Below are positions 1-5,611 of a DNA stretch of 12,589 nucleotides, in pieces. Source of the DNA: an uncultured Eubacteriales bacterium (GTDB lineage Bacteria; Bacillota; Clostridia; Oscillospirales; Oscillospiraceae). The stretch spans positions 1 to 12,589 of the forward strand of contig URTG01000033.1 in NCBI GenBank assembly GCA_900550705.1, in the 5' to 3' direction. Each line of letters starts with the position of its first letter. Positions within the stretch are counted from its first letter, which is position 1. The translations under genes and the position numbers were made by a program. The notes beneath the pieces were generated by a model. The model was given only the letters and a program-made list of their open reading frames with translations, did no database searches and was not told the origin of the DNA.

Positions 1-21
1 AGATTCGCAAGGGATAATTTT

Positions 22-49
22 ATTATAGGTGTAAAAATATAATTGTCAA
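22..49 (-). promoter_or_regulatory. Leftward sigma-A type promoter with perfect hexamers
   Basis: Read on the minus strand, TTGACA (49-44) is followed after 16 nt by TATAAT (27-22). Both hexamers match the consensus exactly in an AT-rich region. It would start transcripts near position 15 that leave the window to the left. Its -35 box overlaps the proposed -35 of the rightward xre promoter, so the two would compete or be regulated together. The gene it serves is outside the window. Confidence 0.6.
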
Positions 50-70
50 GAGTTTTAATCGACTTATAGA
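43..70 (+). promoter_or_regulatory. Possible promoter of the xre gene
   Basis: TTGTCA (43-48) and TATAGA (65-70) are separated by 16 nt, giving a leader of about 50 nt before the xre start codon. Each hexamer has one or two mismatches to the sigma-A consensus. A second, weaker -10 candidate is TATCAT at 96-101. The -35 overlaps that of the divergent leftward promoter. Confidence 0.4.
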
Positions 71-126
71 TTGTTTATTCATTCTGCGTTTCCCGTATCA
101 TAAAATAGGAAAGGTGGGATGTAGGC

Positions 127-453
127 ATGGACATCGACTACGGTAAAATCGGTCAGCGAATTGCCGCACGACGGCGAAAGCTTGGATTGAAACAGGCTCA
201 GCTCAGTGAAATGGCCGACATCAGCAACACCTATATGTCAAGTATAGAACGTGCTGTATCTATCCCTTCCATTGAAGTCATTATGCGCCTTGCCTTGGCC
301 CTGGACACTACTCCGGACGAATTTCTTGTCGGAACCGCCTTAACTCCTTCAGAAAATCATTGGCAAACAGCCGCGCAACACCTCCGGGGGATGACTGAGG
401 AACAATTGACGATAGCGGAAAGCTTTCTGGCGTGGCTATCTCAGCAAAAATAG
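127..453 (+). CDS. XRE/Cro-CI family helix-turn-helix transcriptional regulator
   Basis: This 108-residue protein is almost entirely one lambda-repressor-like DNA-binding domain at about residues 8-68. The first HTH helix is around QAQLSEMA (23-30), the recognition helix around NTYMSSIER (34-42), and the domain ends with the usual TTPDEFL segment. A short acidic C-terminal helix (about 90-107) may serve for dimerisation; no sensor domain is visible. The ATG at 127 is preceded by AAGGTGG at 111-117 with 9-nt spacing. The gene is less GC-rich than its right-hand neighbours. A perfect-hexamer promoter fires the opposite way from its leader, and a small acidic peptide gene follows 55 nt after its stop under a separate promoter. 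That layout suggests a repressor controlling itself and its flanking genes (inference). SinR-like and phage-type repressors are the closest general comparison; the exact subfamily is not recognised. Confidence 0.9.
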   Translation: MDIDYGKIGQRIAARRRKLGLKQAQLSEMADISNTYMSSIERAVSIPSIEVIMRLALALDTTPDEFLVGTALTPSENHWQTAAQHLRGMTEEQLTIAESFLAWLSQQK

Positions 454-454
454 T

Positions 455-483
455 TTGATTTTGCGCGCAATAGGTACTACAAT
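455..483 (+). promoter_or_regulatory. Promoter of the small acidic peptide gene, with a palindrome in its spacer
   Basis: TTGATT (455-460) and TACAAT (478-483) are separated by exactly 17 nt. The spacer contains the perfect 10-bp palindrome TTGCGCGCAA at 461-470, positioned where a bound repressor would block RNA polymerase. The start point would be near 490, just upstream of the Shine-Dalgarno sequence at 495-502. The adjacent XRE protein is the obvious candidate ligand, which is inference. Confidence 0.6.
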
Positions 484-508
484 GGCTATATACTAAGGAG
501 GGATTCTT

Positions 509-628
509 GTGGATTGTAGTACGACCGTCTCTCTTGACCAGATGTTGGCCGATGCCGACCAGCTGTTGACCGACTTTTCCCTCGACGATAAGCAGATTGC
601 CCAACAGGAAACCTCATCGCCGGAATGA
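509..628 (+). CDS. Small acidic hypothetical peptide (39 aa)
   Basis: A GTG start at 509 lies 6 nt after a near-perfect Shine-Dalgarno, AAGGAGGG (495-502). The frame runs to TGA at 626-628 and encodes 39 residues with seven Asp, two Glu and one Lys. The centre (about 9-33) alternates hydrophobic and acidic residues and could form an amphipathic helix. There is no signal peptide and no membrane segment, so export as a classical signalling peptide is unlikely. The dedicated promoter, strong ribosome-binding site and terminator immediately after the stop codon support a genuinely expressed small gene. No family is recognised. By position it could be an antirepressor or DNA-mimic partner of the XRE protein, analogous to SinI beside SinR, but no sequence similarity to SinI is claimed. 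A short regulatory transcript rather than a peptide is also possible. Confidence 0.6.
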   Translation: MDCSTTVSLDQMLADADQLLTDFSLDDKQIAQQETSSPE

Positions 629-670
629 AAACGAGCTTCGTCTTCATTCCGGCTCTTTATCCCCCTTTTT
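619..670 (+). terminator. Rho-independent terminator after the small peptide gene
   Basis: The arms 619-629 and 643-653 (GCCGGAATGAA paired with its complement) form an 11-bp stem. After an A-C mismatch, a further ACGA/TCGT pairing leaves a tight GCTT loop. A T-rich stretch with a T5 run follows at 666-670. The stem contains the TGA stop codon of the peptide gene. Confidence 0.75.
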
Positions 671-691
671 CTCGAACATCCGTTTTATTCC

Positions 692-721
692 TTGACTTTC
701 CCCCGCTTTGTTTGGTAAGAT
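692..721 (+). promoter_or_regulatory. Promoter of the topoisomerase B-subunit gene
   Basis: TTGACT (692-697) and TAAGAT (716-721) are 18 nt apart, with a TG one base upstream of the -10 (713-714) giving an extended -10. It directly follows the terminator of the preceding gene and lies about 40 nt before the parE-like start. Confidence 0.55.
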
Positions 722-760
722 AGAAAAAACAACATCACTTGAACTGCGAGGAAGATGACT

Positions 761-2758
761 ATGGCTCAGAAGAAAACCAGCTACGGCAACGAATCCATCT
801 CCGCTCTGAAGGGGGCGGACCGGGTGCGGAAGCGGCCGGGGGTCATTTTCGGCTCAGACGGGCTGGAGGGCTGCGAGCACGCGGTGTTCGAGATCATGTC
901 CAACGCCATTGACGAGGCCCGGGAGGGGCACGGCAGTCTTATCACCGTCACCCGCTTCGCCGACCACTCCATCCAGGTAGAGGACCAGGGCCGGGGCTGC
1001 CCGGTGGACTGGAACGAGAAGGAGCAGAAATATAACTGGGAGCTGGTCTTCTGCGAGCTGTACGCCGGCGGCAAATATGGCGGCGAGGGGGACAACTACG
1101 AGTACTCCCTGGGTCTCAACGGCCTGGGCTCCTGCGCCACCCAGTACGCCAGCGAATACTTCGACGCGGAGATCTGGCGGGACGGCTTCAAATACTCCCT
1201 CCACTTTGAACAGGGCGAGAACATCGGCGGGCTGAAAAAGGAGCCCACCGACCGGGGCAAAAAGACCGGCTCCCTGTTCCACTGGAAGCCCGACCTGGAG
1301 GTATTCACCGACATCGACATCCCCGTGGACTACTACCTGGACGTGATGAAGCGGCAGGCGGTGGTCAACGCCGGGGTGACCTTCCGCTTCCGGAACCAGA
1401 TCGGCACCAACCGGTTTGAGACCACGGACTTTAAGTATGAAAACGGCATCGTGGACTATGTGGCCGAGCTGGCCGGGGAGGACCCCCTGACCCAGCCGGT
1501 GTTCTGGCAGTGCGAGCGCCGGGGCCGGGACCGGGCGGACAAGCCGGAGTATAAGGTGAAGCTGTCCGTGTCCTTCTGCTTCTCCAACCGGGTGCAGATC
1601 ATCGAGCACTACCACAACTCCTCCTGGCTGGAGCACGGCGGCTCCCCGGAAAAGGCGGTGCGCTCCGCCTTCGTCTCCGCCCTGGACGCCTATCTCAAGG
1701 CCCAGAACAAGTATACGAAAAACGAGAGCAAGATCACCTTTAACGACATCCAGGATGCCCTGGTCCTGGTGAGCAACGACTTCTCCACCCAGACGTCCTA
1801 CGAGAACCAGACGAAAAAGGCCATCAACAACAAATTCGTCCAGGACGCTATGACCGAGTTTCTGCGCGCTCAGCTGGAGGTCTACTTCATCGAAAACCCC
1901 CAGGACGCCCAGCGGATCGGCGACCAGGTGCTCATCAACAAGCGGGCCCGGGAGAACGCGGAGAAGACCCGGCTGAACATCAAGAAAAAGCTCACCGGCA
2001 ACATGGACCTGGCCAACCGGGTGCAGAAGTTTGTGGACTGCCGCACCAAGGACGTCACCCGCCGGGAGCTGTATATCGTGGAGGGCGACTCCGCCATGGG
2101 CAGCGTAAAGCTCAGCCGGGACGCGGAGTTCCAGGGGATCATGCCCGTCCGGGGCAAAATTCTCAACTGCCTGAAGGCGGACTACGGCAAAATCTTCAAG
2201 AGCGAGATCATCACCGACCTGCTGAAGGTCCTGGGCTGCGGCGTGGAGGTCCACGACAAGCGAGCCAAGGATATGGCCGCCTTTGACCTGGGCAATCTGC
2301 GGTGGAATAAGATCATCATTTGCACCGATGCCGACGTGGACGGCTTCCAGATCCGGACCCTGATCCTCACCATGCTCTACCGCCTCACCCCCACCCTGAT
2401 CCAGGAGGGCTACGTCTACATCGCCGAGTCCCCCCTGTATGAGATCACCAGCAAGGACATGACCTACCCCTTCTTCGCCTACTCCGACAAGGAGAAGAAC
2501 GACAAGGCGGCCGAGCTGTCCGCCCAGGGGAAGAAGTTTGATATTCAGCGCTCCAAGGGCTTGGGCGAGAACGACCCGGACATGATGGCCCGCACCACCA
2601 TGTCCCCCGCCAGCCGCCGCCTCATCAAGGTCATGCCCGAGGACGTGGCCCGCACCGCCCAGGTCTTCGACCTGCTCCTGGGCGACGACCTGTCCGGCCG
2701 CAAGAGCCACATCGCGGACAACGGGTATAAGTATCTGGAATTGGCGGACATTTCCTGA
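761..2758 (+). CDS. parE: Type II DNA topoisomerase subunit B, topoisomerase IV ParE-like
   Basis: This is the ATPase and TOPRIM subunit (665 aa) of a type II topoisomerase, which with the A subunit passes one duplex through another to decatenate or relax chromosomes. The N-terminal GHKL ATPase domain shows VRKRPG, the ATP/Mg motif E44-x3-N48-x2-D51 (FEIMSNAIDEA), DQGRG and GLNGLGS. The C-terminal TOPRIM domain shows EGDSA (E441-A445), PVRGKILN and TDADVDG (D523, D525, D527), then QRSKGLGE and a typical GyrB/ParE C-terminus. The length fits ParE and bacterial GyrB without the Gram-negative insertion. The ATG at 761 is preferred over the in-frame ATG at 755 because GAGG (748-751) lies about 9 nt upstream of it. 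The EGDSAGGS motif reads EGDSAMGS here. The partner A subunit follows downstream, so topoisomerase IV is favoured over gyrase, although sequence alone does not settle this. Confidence 0.88.
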   Translation: MAQKKTSYGNESISALKGADRVRKRPGVIFGSDGLEGCEHAVFEIMSNAIDEAREGHGSLITVTRFADHSIQVEDQGRGCPVDWNEKEQKYNWELVFCELYAGGKYGGEGDNYEYSLGLNGLGSCATQYASEYFDAEIWRDGFKYSLHFEQGENIGGLKKEPTDRGKKTGSLFHWKPDLEVFTDIDIPVDYYLDVMKRQAVVNAGVTFRFRNQIGTNRFETTDFKYENGIVDYVAELAGEDPLTQPVFWQCERRGRDRADKPEYKVKLSVSFCFSNRVQIIEHYHNSSWLEHGGSPEKAVRSAFVSALDAYLKAQNKYTKNESKITFNDIQDALVLVSNDFSTQTSYENQTKKAINNKFVQDAMTEFLRAQLEVYFIENPQDAQRIGDQVLINKRARENAEKTRLNIKKKLTGNMDLANRVQKFVDCRTKDVTRRELYIVEGDSAMGSVKLSRDAEFQGIMPVRGKILNCLKADYGKIFKSEIITDLLKVLGCGVEVHDKRAKDMAAFDLGNLRWNKIIICTDADVDGFQIRTLILTMLYRLTPTLIQEGYVYIAESPLYEITSKDMTYPFFAYSDKEKNDKAAELSAQGKKFDIQRSKGLGENDPDMMARTTMSPASRRLIKVMPEDVARTAQVFDLLLGDDLSGRKSHIADNGYKYLELADIS

Positions 2759-2766
2759 GCGTGTGA

Positions 2767-2794
2767 AGTGAGCAGTTAGGAGTTATGAGTGAGG
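2767..2794 (+). repeat. Heptanucleotide tandem repeat, copy 1 (after parE)
   Basis: There are four consecutive 7-mers of the form AGTNANN: AGTGAGC, AGTTAGG, AGTTATG, AGTGAGG. The tract begins 8 nt after the parE-like stop codon. Closely related tracts follow the stop codons of the parC-like gene and ybeY on the same strand. Confidence 0.7.
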
Positions 2795-2822
2795 GAACCC
2801 TTTGGTACACCGCAGTTTCACA

Positions 2823-3006
2823 GCCTCCCTTGTGTAAAGGGCCGATTCCCCCTATCAGGGGGAAATGTCACGCAGTGACAAAAGGGGTAGGGAGGTGGCT
2901 CGGCGATAGTCGAGTCGGAGGGATTGTCCGAGGTTCTGCCTAGCCCTAGAGAAAACAATCCCTCAGTCAGCCTACCGGCTGACAGCTCCCTTTACACAAG
3001 GGAGCC
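2823..3006. repeat. 184-bp palindromic MITE-like element between the topoisomerase genes
   Basis: The termini are 19-bp inverted repeats, 2823-2841 and 2988-3006, identical at 18 positions (core CTCCCTTGTGTAAAGGG). Each terminus can itself fold as a small hairpin. Inside are several more: a C5/G5 hairpin near 2846-2863, GTCAC/GTGAC at about 2868-2880, a 10-bp inverted repeat GAGGGATTGT (2918-2927 with 2955-2964), and GTCAGCC-TACC-GGCTGAC (2966-2983). No coding capacity is visible, so any mobility would need a transposase in trans. I found no clear target duplication. It fills most of the 342-nt gap between the subunit genes. Similar CTCCCTT...AAGGGAG elements are familiar from Oscillospiraceae genomes (recollection, not checked). 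Confidence 0.75.
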
Positions 3007-3100
3007 AAAAGAGCTGCATCCGCTTGAAACAACCACGCTCAACTTTTCCGCTCTCTGGGGCATTTTCCCTTTCTCTTTACAATAAAGGACGGATATTTGA

Positions 3101-5356
3101 ATGGCTAGAAAAAAGAAAACCGAGGAAACAACACCGGCGCTGCGGCCGGAGGATCTGGCGGCCATGGGTCTGCGGGCCGAGGTGCTGGAGCAGCCCATCA
3201 CCGAGACGCTGGAGATCAACTATATGCCCTACGCCATGTCGGTCATTGTCTCCCGGGCCATCCCGGAGATCGACGGCTTCAAGCCCTCCCACCGCAAGCT
3301 GCTGTACACCATGTATCAGATGAAGCTGCTGGGCGGTGCCCGGACCAAGAGCGCCAACGTGGTGGGCCAGACCATGAAGCTCAACCCCCATGGCGACGCC
3401 GCTATTTACGACACCATGGTCCGCCTGTCCCGGGGCTACGGCGCGCTGCTGCACCCCTTTGTGGACTCCAAGGGCAACTTCGGCAAGGTCTACTCCCGGG
3501 ACATGGCCTGGGCCGCCAGCCGATACACCGAGGTCCGGCTGGATTCCATCTGCGGCGAGCTGTTCCGGGATATCGACCAGGACACCGTGGACTTTGTGGA
3601 CAACTACGACGGCAAGCTGAAGGAGCCCACCCTGCTGCCCACCACCTTCCCCAATGTGCTGGTTTCCGCCAACCAGGGCATCGCCGTGGGCATGGCCAGC
3701 AACCTGTGCGGCTTCAACCTGGGCGAGGTGTGCGACACCACCATCGCCTTTCTGAAAAACCCGGACTGCGACCTGTTGGCCACTCTGAAGGCCCCCGACC
3801 TGCCCACCGGCGGCGAGCTGCTCTATGACCAGGCCGCCCTCAGCGACATCTACCGCACCGGCCGCGGTTCCTTCAAGATCCGCTCCAAGTGGCGGTATAA
3901 CAAGGCGGAAAATCTCATCGAGATCTACGAAATTCCCTACTCCACCACCACCGAGGCCATTATGGACAAGGTCACCGAGCTGGTGAAGGCGGGGAAGATC
4001 CGCGAAATTTCCGATATGCGGGACGAGACCGGCCTGGACGGTCTGAAGCTGGCCATCGACCTGAAGCGCGGGACCGACCCGGACAAGCTCATGGCCAAGC
4101 TGTTCCGCTCCACCCCCCTGCTGGACAGCCAGTCCTGCAACTTCAACATTCTCATCGCCGGAATGCCCAAGGTCCTGGGCGTCCGGGCCATTCTGGAGGA
4201 GTGGACCGCCTGGCGCACCGACTCCGTCCGCCGCCGGGTGTACTTCACACTGAACAAGAAGAAGGACAAGCTGCACCTGCTCCAGGGCCTCCAGCGCATC
4301 CTGCTGGACATCGACCGGGCCATTCAGATCATCCGGGACACTGAGGAGGACGCCGAGGTGGTGCCCAACCTGATGATCGGCTTCGGCATCGACAAAATTC
4401 AGGCGGACTATGTGGCCGACATCCGCCTGCGGAACATCAACAAGGAGTATATCCTCAAGCGCACCCGCGAGGTGGACGAGCTGGAGCGGGAGATCGCCGA
4501 CCTGGAGGACACCGTCAACTCCACCCGCCGTATCCGCGCCATCATCATCGACGAGCTGAAGCAGGTGAAGGCCAAATACGCCGCGCCCCGCCGGACGGAG
4601 ATCGTCTACGACTACGCTCTGGACACCGACCGCTCCGCCGAGGACGAAACCCCGGACTACCCCGTCCACCTGTTCCTGTCCCAGGAGGGCTATCTGAAAA
4701 AGATCACCCCCCAGTCTCTGCGGATGGCCAGCGACCAGAAGTATAAAGAGGGCGACGGCCCCTTCCTCCAGTGGGAGGCCACCAACCGGGACGAGCTGCT
4801 CATCTTCACCGACCGGCAGCAGTGCTACAAGACCCGCCTGTCTGACTTTGACGACAGCAAGGCCAGCGTGTTGGGCGACTACCTGCCCAGCAAGCTGGGC
4901 ATGGACCAGGAGGAGCGCCCCCTGTGGGCCTGTGTCCCCGGGGACTACTCCGGCAGTCTGCTGTTCTTCTTTGAAAACGGCAAGGTGGCCCGGGTGGAGC
5001 TGAACGCCTATCAGACCCAGACCAAGCGGCGGAAGCTCACCGGCGCATACAGCGACAAATCCCCCCTGGTCGCCGCCTTTCTGGCGCGGGAGGACTTCGA
5101 GGCCGCCCTGGTCTCCACCGAGGGCCGCTGCATGATCTTCCACACCGCCAGCCTGAATCCCAAAACCACCCGCACCACCCAGGGGGTCAACGTCATGGTC
5201 CTCAAGCCCAAGTATCATGTGGAGCGGGTCTTCCCCCTGGAGGGCAGCACCATCGTCAACGCCGCCCGCTACCGGGCCAAGTCCCTCCCCGTGGCCGGCG
5301 CGCTGCTGCGGGACGCCGACCGGGGCGTGGAGCAGATGACACTTTTGGGGGAGTGA
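3101..5356 (+). CDS. parC: Type II DNA topoisomerase subunit A, topoisomerase IV ParC-like
   Basis: This is the DNA breakage-reunion subunit (751 aa), partner of the B subunit upstream. The winged-helix region opens with the family signature MPYAMSVIVSRAIPEIDG...SHRKLLYTMY. The catalytic tyrosine is Y142 in RYTE, followed by LFRDIDQDTVDFVDNYDG. LLPTTFPNVLVSANQGIAVGMASN is the usual tower-side motif, shown here only as an outline. A coiled-coil helix lies around 460-500. A C-terminal beta-pinwheel follows from about 520 and lacks a canonical QRRGGKG GyrA box; KRRKLTG near residue 645 may be its remnant. A missing GyrA box and a length near 750 favour topoisomerase IV over gyrase. In the quinolone-binding segment the usual Ser is Ala100, while the acidic partner Asp104 is present. 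Start support is AAAGGA at 3084-3089, 11 nt upstream. Confidence 0.9.
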   Translation: MARKKKTEETTPALRPEDLAAMGLRAEVLEQPITETLEINYMPYAMSVIVSRAIPEIDGFKPSHRKLLYTMYQMKLLGGARTKSANVVGQTMKLNPHGDAAIYDTMVRLSRGYGALLHPFVDSKGNFGKVYSRDMAWAASRYTEVRLDSICGELFRDIDQDTVDFVDNYDGKLKEPTLLPTTFPNVLVSANQGIAVGMASNLCGFNLGEVCDTTIAFLKNPDCDLLATLKAPDLPTGGELLYDQAALSDIYRTGRGSFKIRSKWRYNKAENLIEIYEIPYSTTTEAIMDKVTELVKAGKIREISDMRDETGLDGLKLAIDLKRGTDPDKLMAKLFRSTPLLDSQSCNFNILIAGMPKVLGVRAILEEWTAWRTDSVRRRVYFTLNKKKDKLHLLQGLQRILLDIDRAIQIIRDTEEDAEVVPNLMIGFGIDKIQADYVADIRLRNINKEYILKRTREVDELEREIADLEDTVNSTRRIRAIIIDELKQVKAKYAAPRRTEIVYDYALDTDRSAEDETPDYPVHLFLSQEGYLKKITPQSLRMASDQKYKEGDGPFLQWEATNRDELLIFTDRQQCYKTRLSDFDDSKASVLGDYLPSKLGMDQEERPLWACVPGDYSGSLLFFFENGKVARVELNAYQTQTKRRKLTGAYSDKSPLVAAFLAREDFEAALVSTEGRCMIFHTASLNPKTTRTTQGVNVMVLKPKYHVERVFPLEGSTIVNAARYRAKSLPVAGALLRDADRGVEQMTLLGE

Positions 5357-5386
5357 GGAGTTAGGAGTTAGAAGTGATGAGTTTCA
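5352..5386 (+). repeat. Heptanucleotide tandem repeat, copy 2 (overlapping the parC stop)
   Basis: The 7-mers AGTGAGG, AGTTAGG, AGTTAGA, AGTGATG and a degenerate AGTTTCA follow one another without gaps. The first overlaps the parC-like stop codon (5354-5356). It is the same repeat family as the tracts after parE and ybeY. Confidence 0.7.
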
Positions 5387-5611
5387 TGGCCCTTCGGCTG
5401 CTGCCTCGGAACGAAACTCGGCTCAAAAAAGTTTTACACATACCCTGTGGAAAACTTTGGGTTCGAGCTGTTTCCTGCCTTTTAGGGCGGGAAATGCGGC
5501 CTGGATTTTGAACCTTTTTCCACAAAACTGGGTGCTTGTGTGTGTTTTCCGCCCGCAGAGGGGGCGGGGAGCCTGGAAATGAACTGTGTATCAAAAAGGG
5601 GGGTGCGGAGT
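5357..5611. other. Non-coding gap between parC and the lipoprotein gene
   Basis: No supportable gene was seen in these 255 nt. The region holds the second heptad repeat, then a 12-bp AT-rich hairpin (5429-5457; AAAGTTTT/AAAACTTT plus CACA/TGTG with one mismatch). Two DnaA-box-like nonamers of the form TTTTCCACA lie in opposite orientation (minus strand 5446-5454, plus strand 5516-5524). A second hairpin pairs 5471-5479 with 5486-5494. No convincing sigma-A promoter was found for the lipoprotein gene, so it may be read from upstream or from an unusual promoter. Confidence 0.5.

Noticed and set aside
308..604. 98-codon minus-strand frame across xre and the small peptide gene
   Set aside because: It has no ribosome-binding site and lies opposite two better supported units with promoters and a terminator.
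854..2710. Long minus-strand open frame opposite the parE-like gene
   Set aside because: Its translation is a low-complexity run of Gly, Ala, Val, Leu and Gln with no domain. It is the antisense shadow of a GC-rich gene whose sense frame is unmistakably a topoisomerase subunit.
2823..3006. CRISPR array
   Set aside because: The repeats are inverted and nested rather than regularly spaced direct repeats, and no spacers or cas genes are present.
3077..5218. 713-codon minus-strand open frame opposite the parC-like gene
   Set aside because: It has the same composition artefact, with no recognisable motifs and no credible ribosome-binding site, whereas the sense frame carries the full ParC motif order.
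5429..5524. Chromosomal replication origin
   Set aside because: There are only two imperfect DnaA-like boxes, with no dnaA or dnaN nearby and no box cluster or DUE of convincing size.
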